This document shows positions 20,608-28,607 of a stretch of DNA of 43,681 nucleotides, in pieces. Origin of the DNA: Myxococcaceae bacterium. GTDB lineage: Bacteria > Myxococcota > Myxococcia > Myxococcales > Myxococcaceae. Below the pieces are notes generated by a model. It worked only from the letters and a program-made list of their open reading frames with translations, had not been told where the DNA came from and made no database searches. Each line of letters opens with the position of its first letter. The stretch's first letter is position 1. The position numbers and the translations under genes were made by a program. The stretch covers positions 1 to 43,681 of the forward strand of contig JAIBBQ010000032.1 in assembly GCA_019694595.1 (NCBI GenBank). Reading direction: 5' to 3'.

Positions 20608-21081
20608 CTACTCCGGCGGGACCTTGCTCCACAGCGCGGTCTGCTCGCCCTGGTAGACGAGCGTGCCTTCCTGGTGGAACTCGAACTCGTACTTCGCGAG
20701 CACCTTCTCGGTGCCGGTGCGCGCGTGGGTGCACCACCCGGTCAAGATGACCGGCGGCCCCAGCCGCGCCAGGTTGTGGAAGCGCGCCGACTGGATGCGC
20801 ACGCCGTAGCCGACCCAGCCGTCGCGGTGGCGCAGGTCGAGCACGTAGTAGGCGTGCACGTAGCCGAGCACGCCGGTCATGTGCACCATCAGCCCGCCGG
20901 AGACGTGCGCGGGGTGGAAGCGCGGGTGGGTGCGCTGCTCGCGGGTGAGCGGCAGCTCGCCGTGCGTCGGCATGCGCGCGCGCACCAGCGACTTCGCCTT
21001 GTCGACTTCCAGCACCTCGTCGATGAGCTGCCCGCCGGGCCCGTACGGGCAGTCGGCGACGAACGCCGGGTCGAGCGCCAT
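20608..21081 (-). CDS. Hotdog-fold protein (FabZ/thioesterase-like)
   Basis: A 157-aa protein whose features suggest a hotdog fold: an opening CPYGPGGQLIDEVLEVD, the central HVSGGLMVHMTGVLGYVHA helix region, and a C-terminal strand set ending LAKYEFEFHQEGTLVYQGEQTALW. Hotdog proteins include acyl-CoA thioesterases and hydroxyacyl dehydratases acting on acyl-ACP or acyl-CoA. Neither the catalytic class nor the substrate can be assigned. Its ATG shares one base with the upstream peptidase stop (TGATG), implying coupled translation although the roles seem unrelated. Confidence 0.78.
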   Translation of the reverse strand: MALDPAFVADCPYGPGGQLIDEVLEVDKAKSLVRARMPTHGELPLTREQRTHPRFHPAHVSGGLMVHMTGVLGYVHAYYVLDLRHRDGWVGYGVRIQSARFHNLARLGPPVILTGWCTHARTGTEKVLAKYEFEFHQEGTLVYQGEQTALWSKVPPE

Positions 21082-23255
21082 CAGAGCGTCTCCTTGAAGA
21101 AGCCCGCGATGCTCTGCCACAGCCGCTCCATCACCAGCGGCTCGGGCACCATGTGGGTGAAGTTGGACAGCGGCAGCACCCGGTGCGGCTTGCCCGCGCG
21201 GAAGAGCGCGTCGGACAGCTTGAGCGAGTGGAAGAAGTACACGTTGTCGTCCGCGGTGCCGTGAATGAGCATCAGCGGCCGCTGCGCCTTCTCCACGAAG
21301 GCCAGCACCGAGCTCTTCGCGTACGCACCTTCCGCCGCCGGCGGTACCCCGAGGTACCGCTCGGTGTAGTGCGTGTCGTAGTCGTGCCAGTCCACCACCG
21401 GCGCGCCCGCCACCCCGCTCTTGAAGACGTCGCCGCGCGAGAGCGTCAGCACCGAGGCGAGGTAGCCGCCGAAGCTCCAGCCGTAGACGCCCACGCGGGC
21501 GAGGTCGAGCTCCGGCACTTCCTTCGCCAGCGCCTGCAGCCCTTCGACCTGGTCGCCCGCCGGCACCGAGGCGAAGTCGCCCTTGATGACCCGCTCCCAG
21601 TCGCGCCCGCGCCGCGGCGTGCCGCGCCCGTCGAGCTTCACCACCACGAAGCCCTGGTCCGCGAGCCACTGCAGGAGCAGGTTCTCGCGCAGGGACTGCA
21701 CCACTTCCTGGTGCCCCGGCCCGCCGTACACCTCGAGAATGGTGGGCAGCTTCTTGCCCGGCACGTAGCCGTGCGGCCGCAGCACCATCGCCTTCAGCTT
21801 CTTCTCGCCCACCGTCTTGAGCTCGAGCTGCAGGCTCAAGGTGGGCTCCTTGGCGACCGAGGGGAGCTCGCCGACCACCGTGCCGTCGGTCTTGAGCACC
21901 ACCGTCTTCGGCATCGCCTGCACGCTGGTCGCCGTCACCACCAGGAGCTGCCCGTCTTCCGACAGCAGGCCGTTCTCGGTGGCGGTGGTGAAGCCGGTCT
22001 TCACCCGCTCCGGCGCCTGGCCCTGCTGCGCGCGATAGATGGCGGTGGCCACGCTGTCGGGGCCGCCCGCGAAGTAGAGCGTCTTGGTGCGCTCGTCGTA
22101 CCCCACGAGGTCGTTCACCCCCGCGGAGCCGCCGTAGCCCGCCTCGGGCGAGAGCCACGGGCCCACCAGCGTGCCGTCGCTCTTGCGCAGCTCGACCTCG
22201 GGCGCGCCGTGGCGCTCGGTGCCCCAGAGGAAGCCCGAGCCGTCGGGCAGCCAGAAGGGGAATTCCTGCGAGAGGTTGACCCACGCCGCGTCTTCCTCGG
22301 TGAGCAGCACGGTGGTGGCGCCGCTCTTCACGTCGACCGCCAGGAGCTGCTCCTTCGTCTGCTCGCGGTTCTGCACCAGCACGCTCAAGGCGCCCTTCTT
22401 CGGCCAGCGCACCGTCGCCAGGTACGGGAAGGCCGCGCGGTCCCACTTCACCTCCACCGGAGCGCCGCCCTTGCGCGCCTGGAGGAACAGCTTCACCTGC
22501 GCGTTCGCCTTGCCCGGCCGCGGGTAGAAGAAGCGCTCCGCCTCGGCTTCCGGGTGCATCGGGTCCGCGATGCCGAACTGCTCCAGGCCCGCGTGGTCGG
22601 TCTCCTGGTACGCCACCATCTGAGCGTCGGGGCTGAACCAGTAGCCGGTGAAGCGCGACATCTCTTCCTGCGCGACGAACTCCGCCAGGCCGTGGGGCTT
22701 GGCCTCGGTGCCGCCCTTGGTGACGGCGCTCTCCGCGTTCTTCGAGAGGTCCACCAGGTGCACGTCGTGGGCGCGCACGAAGGCCACCGCCTTGCCGTCG
22801 GGCGTGAAGCGCGGGTCGATGCACGCGCCCGCCCCCGTCTTGAGCTCCTGCACCTTCTTGCTCTCGCGCTCGACGACGTAGAGCTTGCCGGACAGCCCGA
22901 CCAGCACCCGCGTCCCGTCGGGCGAGAGCTGGAAGCTGATGAAGCCGCGCGCGCTCACGCGCATGCGCTCCAGGCGGGCCTTCTCTTCCACCGAGAGCGT
23001 CTCCGCGGCGCCGTTGAGCAGCGACTCGGGGGTGAGCAGCTCCACCGTCTGGCCGGTGGCCACGTCGAAGGAGAAGAGCGTCTGCTCCGGCGAGGTCGGC
23101 TTGGCGCGCAGGAAGAGCACCGTCTTGCCGTCGGGGGTGAGGCGCACGTTCGCCGGGCGGCCCGCGAGGTAGCGGCGGGTCTGGGCGAACTCGCGCAGGA
23201 AGCTGGGATCGGCGGAGGCGGTGGCGGCAACGATGGTCATGAGCAGGGCCTGCAT
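21081..23255 (-). CDS. S9 family prolyl oligopeptidase / dipeptidyl-peptidase IV-like
   Basis: The ATG at 23255 gives 724 aa with an N-terminal signal (MQALLMTIVAATASA); TTG 23276 is an alternative start. The first ~450 residues form a beta-propeller with repeated blades such as VRLTPDGKTVLFL, FQLSPDGTRVLV and PRFTPDGKAVAFV. The C-terminal alpha/beta hydrolase has the nucleophile in YGWSFGGYLAS (about residue 590), the acid in HGTADDNVYF and the His in FTHMVPEP. A DPP IV-type double-Glu segment is suggested by LAEFVAQEEMSRFTGYW (~200), which supports removal of N-terminal dipeptides after proline. Periplasmic or secreted. Confidence 0.93.
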   Translation of the reverse strand: MQALLMTIVAATASADPSFLREFAQTRRYLAGRPANVRLTPDGKTVLFLRAKPTSPEQTLFSFDVATGQTVELLTPESLLNGAAETLSVEEKARLERMRVSARGFISFQLSPDGTRVLVGLSGKLYVVERESKKVQELKTGAGACIDPRFTPDGKAVAFVRAHDVHLVDLSKNAESAVTKGGTEAKPHGLAEFVAQEEMSRFTGYWFSPDAQMVAYQETDHAGLEQFGIADPMHPEAEAERFFYPRPGKANAQVKLFLQARKGGAPVEVKWDRAAFPYLATVRWPKKGALSVLVQNREQTKEQLLAVDVKSGATTVLLTEEDAAWVNLSQEFPFWLPDGSGFLWGTERHGAPEVELRKSDGTLVGPWLSPEAGYGGSAGVNDLVGYDERTKTLYFAGGPDSVATAIYRAQQGQAPERVKTGFTTATENGLLSEDGQLLVVTATSVQAMPKTVVLKTDGTVVGELPSVAKEPTLSLQLELKTVGEKKLKAMVLRPHGYVPGKKLPTILEVYGGPGHQEVVQSLRENLLLQWLADQGFVVVKLDGRGTPRRGRDWERVIKGDFASVPAGDQVEGLQALAKEVPELDLARVGVYGWSFGGYLASVLTLSRGDVFKSGVAGAPVVDWHDYDTHYTERYLGVPPAAEGAYAKSSVLAFVEKAQRPLMLIHGTADDNVYFFHSLKLSDALFRAGKPHRVLPLSNFTHMVPEPLVMERLWQSIAGFFKETL

Positions 23256-23329
23256 GTGGGTGCGCGTCTTACCCAAAAAGCCCCGCTCACTTTCTGATTT
23301 CGCCCGCCGTCGTGTCGAATGGGAAAGCC

Positions 23330-24571
23330 ATGAGAGCCACCCTCGGAAGCCTCGCCGTCCTCGCGGTCGCCGCCTGCACTCCGGGGCAAGGCGGGCAAGA
23401 CGCGGGCACCCCGCACGTCTACGCCACCGCGCTGCCCGACGGCGGCACCGCCACCTGGTACCGCGACGTGGCGCCGCTCGCGCAGAAGCACTGCCAGGGC
23501 TGCCACAACGCCGGGTCCATCGCCCCGTTCTCGGTGGAGACGTTCCAGGGCGTGAAGGGCTGGCACACCGCCATCGGCAACGCGGTGAGCGAGCAGCGCA
23601 TGCCGCCGTGGATGCCGTCGGCCGCGTGCGGCCAGAAGTACCGCGACGACCGGCGCATGAGCCTGGACGAGGCCGACGTCTTCACCGCGTGGGCCGCGGG
23701 CGGCGGGCTCGAAGGCGACGTGAAGGACGCGCCGCCGGCCTACGTGGCCCAGCAGGGCCTGGAGTGGACCGACCTCAGCATCGCGCCCAAGGCGGCGTAT
23801 ACGCCGAACAACACGCGGCCCGACGACTACCACTGCTTCCTCATCGACCCCAACGTCACCCAGACCAAGGACGTCGTCGGCTTCGAGGTGGTGCCCGGCG
23901 TGCGCGCCGAGGTGCACCACGTGCTGCTCTACGCGGTGGACCGCGCGGAGGCGCAGAAGGCGGACGACGCCGAGCCCGGCGAAGGGTGGACCTGCTTCGG
24001 CGGCCCCGGCTCGAACAACCCCATCCTCATCGGCGGCTGGGTGCCGGGCACCGCGGCGGTGCGCTACCCCACGGGCGTCGGCATCCCGCTGCCGGCGGGC
24101 AAGGTCTTCGCGATGCAGATTCACTACAACACCGCGCAGGTCCGCGAGCCCGACCTCACCTCGGTGAAGCTGCAGTACGCCAAGGGCGCGGTGACCCAGG
24201 CGCTGCTGATTCCGCTCGCCGACCCGTTCTTCTCGGTGCCGCCGCACGCGATGGACTGGACGCCGGCCTACCACCCGGTCTCGACGCCCAACCAGGTCGG
24301 CGCCGACCTGCGAGCCTGGGGCGTGTTCCCGCACATGCACACCAAGGGCAAGCGCATCACCGTCACCGGCCCCGACGGCTGCATGGTGGACATTCCCAAG
24401 TGGGACTTCCAGTGGCAGCAGCAGTACTTCTTCGACCAGCCTCGCCGCATCAAGAAAGGGGAAGCGGTGAAGCTGGGCTGCACCTGGGACAACCCGGGGG
24501 ACAAGCCGGTGGGCTGGGGCGAAGGCACCGCCGACGAGATGTGCCTCGCCTACCTGCTGCTGTCGCTCTGA
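23330..24571 (+). CDS. Lipoprotein with c-type haem motif and copper type II monooxygenase-like domain
   Basis: The ATG at 23330 gives 413 aa with a lipoprotein signal ending in Cys16. Residues ~42-125 hold a cytochrome c motif CQGCH (55-59) with candidate axial Met91/Met95. Residues ~165-413 resemble peptidylglycine/dopamine monooxygenases: His196-His197 (EVHHVLLY), His265 (MQIHYN), His335-x-His337 (PHMHTKGK) and Met404 (ADEMC) match all six copper ligands in order. The animal enzymes hydroxylate C-H bonds with O2 and ascorbate; here the fused haem may supply electrons. Substrate unknown. It diverges from the S9 peptidase over 74 bases. Confidence 0.88.
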   Translation: MRATLGSLAVLAVAACTPGQGGQDAGTPHVYATALPDGGTATWYRDVAPLAQKHCQGCHNAGSIAPFSVETFQGVKGWHTAIGNAVSEQRMPPWMPSAACGQKYRDDRRMSLDEADVFTAWAAGGGLEGDVKDAPPAYVAQQGLEWTDLSIAPKAAYTPNNTRPDDYHCFLIDPNVTQTKDVVGFEVVPGVRAEVHHVLLYAVDRAEAQKADDAEPGEGWTCFGGPGSNNPILIGGWVPGTAAVRYPTGVGIPLPAGKVFAMQIHYNTAQVREPDLTSVKLQYAKGAVTQALLIPLADPFFSVPPHAMDWTPAYHPVSTPNQVGADLRAWGVFPHMHTKGKRITVTGPDGCMVDIPKWDFQWQQQYFFDQPRRIKKGEAVKLGCTWDNPGDKPVGWGEGTADEMCLAYLLLSL

Positions 24572-24661
24572 CGAAGGTGCGGCGAAGCGCCGCACCGGCC
24601 GTTACCCTCGCGCCGCCGTTCCACCGCTGCCACCCGGCAGCCCACGCGAGAGGGGTCGAAG

Positions 24662-25501
24662 ATGATCGTCGTCACTGGAGCCACCGGGAAGGTCGGAGAG
24701 CCGCTCGTCGCCGAGCTGCTCGCCGCCAAGGCGCAGTTCCGCGTACTGGCGCGCGACCCCAGGAAGCTGCCCGCGGGCGTCACCGCCGTGCAGGGCGACC
24801 TGGGCGACGAGGCGGCGCGGCAGAAGGCCTTCGCGGGCGCCACCAAGGTGTTCCTGCTCACCAACTCCACGCCCGACAGCGCGGCGCTGCAGAACGCGGT
24901 CATCGATTCCGCCAAGCGCGCCGGGGTGCCGCACCTGGTGCGCCTGTCGGTGCTGGGCGCCGACGAGAAGAGCCCGGTGACGCTGGCGCGCTGGCACGCG
25001 CAGACCGACGCGCACCTCAAGGCCTCGGGCATGAAGTGGACCATCCTGCAGCCGGGCTACTTCATGCAGAACTCGCTCTCGGCGGTGCCCACGGTGAAGA
25101 AGGACGGCGCCATCTACGGCAACCAGGGCACCGGGAAGTTCGCGCCCATCGACGCGCGCGACATCGGCGCGGCGGCGGCCAAGGTCCTCACCTCGGCCGG
25201 ACACGAAGGCCAGACCCACGTGCTCACCGGCCAGGAGCTGCTCACCAACCAGGACATCGCCGCGAAGCTCGGCGCGCGCCTCGGCAAGGCCGTGAAGTAC
25301 GTGAGCCTGCCCGACGACGCCTTCCGCGGCGCGCTGCTGCAGGCAGGCCTCCCCGACTGGCTCGCCCAGGACTACGTGCTCATGGGCCAGACGGTGGCCC
25401 AGGGCCACGCCGCGTCCATCGCCCCGGCGCTCAAGACGCTGCTCGGCAAGACGCGCAGCTACGACGACTTCCTCCAGGCGTACGGTCAGGCGTTCGCCTG
25501 A
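24662..25501 (+). CDS. NmrA-type SDR family NAD(P)-binding protein
   Basis: A 279-aa atypical short-chain dehydrogenase/reductase. The N-terminal VVTGATGKVGEPL is the GxxGxxG Rossmann signature, followed by RVLARDPRKLP and QGDLGD. The catalytic Tyr-x-x-x-Lys of classical SDRs is missing; ARWHAQTDAHLKASG takes that position, as in the NmrA/QorB group of redox sensors and quinone reductases. WTILQPGYFMQN is a typical NmrA-like segment. Cytoplasmic. It may reduce quinones or act as an NADP sensor. It appears monocistronic. Confidence 0.9.
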   Translation: MIVVTGATGKVGEPLVAELLAAKAQFRVLARDPRKLPAGVTAVQGDLGDEAARQKAFAGATKVFLLTNSTPDSAALQNAVIDSAKRAGVPHLVRLSVLGADEKSPVTLARWHAQTDAHLKASGMKWTILQPGYFMQNSLSAVPTVKKDGAIYGNQGTGKFAPIDARDIGAAAAKVLTSAGHEGQTHVLTGQELLTNQDIAAKLGARLGKAVKYVSLPDDAFRGALLQAGLPDWLAQDYVLMGQTVAQGHAASIAPALKTLLGKTRSYDDFLQAYGQAFA

Positions 25502-25526
25502 CGGCCCGGGAGCGGGTGCCCGCGCG

Positions 25527-25545
25527 CGCTGCGCACTGCGCAGCG
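25527..25545. other. 19-bp near-perfect palindrome
   Basis: Arms CGCTGCGCA and TGCGCAGCG flank a single central C, 26 bases after the NmrA stop and about 80 bases before the next gene. The one-base centre is poor for a hairpin loop but suits a dimeric repressor site. No promoter was located, so the role is open. Confidence 0.35.
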
Positions 25546-25622
25546 GCCTGCGCTGGCGCTCGGTCGGGCCGGTCCTGATTCAAGAGGCTTGCGTTGGCAC
25601 CCCGCGTGGAACGGGGCCGCCC

Positions 25623-26120
25623 ATGCACTCCCTGTCCCGCCTCCCCGTCCTCCTCCTCGCGCTGCCTTCCCTCGTCCTCGCGGAGCGCCCGCCCGAGTTC
25701 GAAGCGGTACGCCCCACACCGCATTCCAGCCGCCCGCCGACGGACGCCCCGGTGGTGCAGCGCCCGGCCGAGGTGCGCACGCTGCTCCCCCCGCCGTCGC
25801 CTCGGCAGCTGGCGCTCGACCGGGTGGCCAACCTCGAGCTCGGCAGGTCGGTGCTCATGGGCACGACCGCCACCCTCATCGTGCTGACGTTCGCGGCGGG
25901 CATGGCGTGGGCGACGATGCAGGGGCTCACCGCCATCAGGGGCGTCGGGTGCTACTCAGGCTGCTCCTTCTCCGGCCCGGACACGGGCTGGAACAACGCC
26001 AGCAAGGCCTTCGGCTTCGGCGCACTCGGCGGCACCGGGCTCACCATCGCCAGCGCCATCGGCGTCCTGGCCCTGCGCTCCGAGCTCGCCTCGGCACGTC
26101 TGGATGCGGCGGCGCTCTGA
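25623..26120 (+). CDS. Hypothetical membrane protein with signal peptide
   Basis: A 165-aa protein with signal MHSLSRLPVLLLALPSLVLA, then a ~55-residue Pro-rich periplasmic segment. A hydrophobic helix follows at ~78-102 (SVLMGTTATLIVLTFAAGMA), then a loop with CYSGC and a second Gly-rich hydrophobic segment at ~132-152. The CxxxC pair in the loop may be a disulfide. No recognised domain. It precedes dnaX by 63 bases on the same strand; a shared transcript is possible but no function in replication is implied. Confidence 0.65.
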   Translation: MHSLSRLPVLLLALPSLVLAERPPEFEAVRPTPHSSRPPTDAPVVQRPAEVRTLLPPPSPRQLALDRVANLELGRSVLMGTTATLIVLTFAAGMAWATMQGLTAIRGVGCYSGCSFSGPDTGWNNASKAFGFGALGGTGLTIASAIGVLALRSELASARLDAAAL

Positions 26121-26183
26121 CGGGCGGCGCCGCTGCCCAACCGGCGGATCCGCAAGTCCCGGGGCCCGTGCTACGAGGGAGCC

Positions 26184-27374
26184 ATGAGCTACACGGTTCT
26201 CGCCCGCAAGTACCGCCCCCAGGCCTTCGAGGAGATGACGGGCCAGGAGCACGTGGTCCGCACCATCGAGAACGCGCTCAAGCTCGACCGGGTGGCGCAC
26301 GCGTACCTCTTCTGCGGCCCGCGCGGCGTGGGCAAGACGACCGCGGCGCGCCTGCTCGCGCGCGCGCTCAACTGCGAGAACGGCCCCACCGCCAAGCCGT
26401 GCGGCACCTGCCGGGCGTGCACCGAGATCCGCGACGGCACCAGCGTGGACGTGGCGGAGATCGACGGCGCCTCGAACAACGGCGTCGAGAACGTGCGCGA
26501 GATTCGCGAGAACGCGAAGTACCTGCCGCAGCGCGACCGCCACAAGATCTACATCATCGACGAAGTGCACATGCTGTCCGGCTCGGCGTTCAACGCGCTG
26601 CTCAAGACGCTCGAAGAGCCGCCCGGGCACGTGAAGTTCATCTTCGCCACCACCGAGCCGCACAAGCTGCCGGACACGATTCTCTCGCGCTGCCAGCGCC
26701 ACAACTTCCGCCGCATCTCGCAGAGCGCGATGGTGGCGCGGCTCAAGGACATCTGCGCGCAGGAGAAGGTGGCGCTCAGCGAGCGCAGCCTCGCGCTCAT
26801 CGTGCGGCAGTCCGAAGGCGGCATGCGCGACGCCCTGTCGCTGGTCGACCAGGTGCTCTCGGCCGGAGGCACCTCGCCCACCGACGAGCAGGTCGCCGAC
26901 GCCCTGGGCGCCATCGACCGCACCCTGGTGCACGCCTTCGCGCAGGCGCTGGTGCGCCGTGAAGCCAAGGTGCTGCTCGAGCGCACCGAGGAAGCCTGGA
27001 GCAAGGGGCTCGACCTGCGCCGGCTCGCCGAGGAACTCGCCTACCAGCTGCGGCACATCTACGTGGCCAAGGCGTCGGGCGCGGCGCCGGAAGAGCTCGC
27101 TGACGTGGACCGCGAGCAGGTCACCGCGCTCTCGCGCGAGGCCGACGCCGCGCAGCTCGCCCGGCTGTTCGACCTGGTGCACGGCGCGGTGTGGGAGATC
27201 GCCCGCGCGGCGCAGCCCCGGCTCACCTTCGAGATGGTGCTGCTCAAGGGCGTGACGCTGGCGCCGCTGGGCACGCTCGCGGAGCTGGTGCACAAGGTCG
27301 AGGCCCTCGCCGGGCCGTCGACCGCGGCCGGGGCGTCGGGAGGTCGCCCCGCCCAGCCGAACTTTCGCGCCTGA
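26184..27374 (+). CDS. dnaX: DNA polymerase III clamp-loader subunit DnaX, zero-frame (gamma-like) product
   Basis: The AAA+ motor of the clamp loader. This frame gives 396 aa: Walker A GPRGVGKTT (~45-53), a zinc module with four Cys (LNCENG...CGTCRAC), Walker B YIIDEVHML (~127) and the SRC sensor (ILSRCQRHNF). Domain III follows and the frame ends at TGA 27372 soon after LAELVHKVEALAG. The length is close to a gamma subunit (431 aa in E. coli). The tau-specific tail is encoded immediately downstream in the +1 frame, so full-length tau needs a +1 shift between 27256 and 27374, or the sequence has an indel. The ybaB and recR genes follow, the usual synteny. Confidence 0.95.
   Translation: MSYTVLARKYRPQAFEEMTGQEHVVRTIENALKLDRVAHAYLFCGPRGVGKTTAARLLARALNCENGPTAKPCGTCRACTEIRDGTSVDVAEIDGASNNGVENVREIRENAKYLPQRDRHKIYIIDEVHMLSGSAFNALLKTLEEPPGHVKFIFATTEPHKLPDTILSRCQRHNFRRISQSAMVARLKDICAQEKVALSERSLALIVRQSEGGMRDALSLVDQVLSAGGTSPTDEQVADALGAIDRTLVHAFAQALVRREAKVLLERTEEAWSKGLDLRRLAEELAYQLRHIYVAKASGAAPEELADVDREQVTALSREADAAQLARLFDLVHGAVWEIARAAQPRLTFEMVLLKGVTLAPLGTLAELVHKVEALAGPSTAAGASGGRPAQPNFRA
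27338..27351 (+). promoter_or_regulatory. Candidate +1 frameshift site in dnaX (SD-like element and CCC-G)
   Basis: An internal Shine-Dalgarno-like GGGAGGT (27338-27344) is followed after 3 bases by an in-frame CCC codon and a G. A tRNA slipping from CCC to CCG would enter the +1 frame, which is open to 28203. The layout recalls the prfB recoding signal, where an SD-like element sits 3 bases from the slip codon. A one-base insertion error in the CCCC run (27347-27350) is the alternative. Confidence 0.4.
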
Positions 27375-28203
27375 GCTGAAGCGCCCCGCTCCGAAGGGCG
27401 ACGAGGTCCTCTTCGCGCCCCCGCCTCCCGCGGGTGGCTGCGCGAGCGGCGAGTGTCTGCCCGGTGAGTCGCCGGAAGCGCCTGCCGTCGCGGGGACTCC
27501 CCAGGCGCCACCCACACCGTCCCTCGCGGCGGCGGCCGCGGCGGCGCCCGTCTCACCCGCCGGCCCCGTCCCACCCCGGGTCGCCGTCTCCGTGCCGGTG
27601 AACGCACGCGAAAGCGAACCCGTCAGCCCCCCACGCCCCTCCCCCCCTCCTCCCTCGGCCCCGCCTCCCTGGTCCTCCGAGCCGGCACCCGTCCCCCGCG
27701 CCCAGCTGCCGATTCCCGGCTCCGCCTCGCTCGGTCCGGCGACCACCGAGCTCGCCTCCTGGAACCAGGCCATCGAGCGGGTGCGCCGCGAGCAGCCGCG
27801 CCACGGCAAGTCGCTGTCCTTCGGTCGCCTCATCGCCGTGGGCCCCACCGCGGTCCGCCTGGCCTTCGCCGCCGACGCCGGCTTCCACCGCGCCACGGTC
27901 TTCGACTCCGGCCGCGCGGTCATCGAGAAGCTCCTCTCCCAGCACTACGGCCGGTCGCTCCACCTCGAGGAAGAGTCCGACCGCGCCGCGCACGCCGCCG
28001 CGCCGCGCTCCATCGCCGAGCAGGAAGTGGAAGCCCGGGAAGTCCGCGAGAGCGCCATCGACCACAAGGTGCGCACCCACCCCGCGGTGGCCAGCGTGCT
28101 GCGCATCCTCGGTGGGCGGCTGGAGCACGTGCAGGTGCTGGAAGCGGCCCCGGTGCCCGCCGGCGGCGACGAGCCGCCTCCCGCGGCCGACGAGGAAGCC
28201 TGA
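27352..28203 (+). CDS. dnaX: DnaX tau C-terminal region in the +1 frame
   Basis: This frame has no stop from 27256 to 28203 and no ATG, GTG or TTG until GTG 27592, so as an independent gene it would begin inside a low-complexity Pro/Ala linker. The linker (~27361-27730) is followed by a compact domain: WNQAIERVRREQP, FGRLIAVGPTAVRLAF, ATVFDSGRAVIEKLL and QHYGRSLHLEEE. It resembles the tau tail that binds polymerase alpha and helicase. G/C-ending codons dominate, showing real coding. Fused at the CCC-G site, the product would be about 672 aa, near E. coli tau (643). An independent short protein from 27592 is the less likely reading. Confidence 0.75.
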   Translation, partial: PSRTFAPELKRPAPKGDEVLFAPPPPAGGCASGECLPGESPEAPAVAGTPQAPPTPSLAAAAAAAPVSPAGPVPPRVAVSVPVNARESEPVSPPRPSPPPPSAPPPWSSEPAPVPRAQLPIPGSASLGPATTELASWNQAIERVRREQPRHGKSLSFGRLIAVGPTAVRLAFAADAGFHRATVFDSGRAVIEKLLSQHYGRSLHLEEESDRAAHAAAPRSIAEQEVEAREVRESAIDHKVRTHPAVASVLRILGGRLEHVQVLEAAPVPAGGDEPPPAADEEA

Positions 28204-28289
28204 CGGGCTCGCGCCGGGGCGCTCCTGCGCTATACGGCGGTCCGTCGTCCTTAAAAGCGCCACACCCTTCAAGCCGTCAGGAGCACGTC

Positions 28290-28607
28290 ATGCCCGGAGT
28301 CGATCTCAACTACTTCATTCGCCAGGCCAACAAGCTCACCGAGAAGATCGAGCAGCGGAAGGTCGCGCTCGCCGAGGAGACGGTCGAAGGCAAGGCCGGC
28401 GACGGGCTGGTGGTGGCGACTGCCAACGGCGTGCAGGAGATCAAGGGCATCAAGATCGACAAGAAGGCCATCGACCCCGCGGACACCGCGATGCTCGAGG
28501 ACCTGGTCATCGCCGCGGTGAACGCCGCCATCGCCGCCAGCAAGGACCACATGCAGAAGGAGCTGGCCAAGGTCTCGGGCGGCATCAAGATCCCCGGCAT
28601 CACGTGA
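28290..28607 (+). CDS. ybaB: YbaB/EbfC family nucleoid-associated protein
   Basis: A 105-aa DNA-binding dimer of the YbaB/EbfC family. NYFIRQANKLTEKIEQRK forms the N-terminal helix, the central strands read DGLVVATANGVQEIKGIKIDKK, and LEDLVIAAVNAAI is the long C-terminal helix. The ATG at 28290 has AGGAG nine bases upstream. Homologues bind DNA tweezer-like and influence nucleoid structure and expression. The position between dnaX and recR is the conserved bacterial order. Its TGA overlaps the GTG of recR (GTGA). Confidence 0.94.
   Translation: MPGVDLNYFIRQANKLTEKIEQRKVALAEETVEGKAGDGLVVATANGVQEIKGIKIDKKAIDPADTAMLEDLVIAAVNAAIAASKDHMQKELAKVSGGIKIPGIT

Noticed and set aside
27300-27374. An E. 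coli-type -1 frameshift in dnaX.
   Set aside because: The coding tail lies in the +1 frame relative to the ATPase part, and there is no A-rich heptamer.
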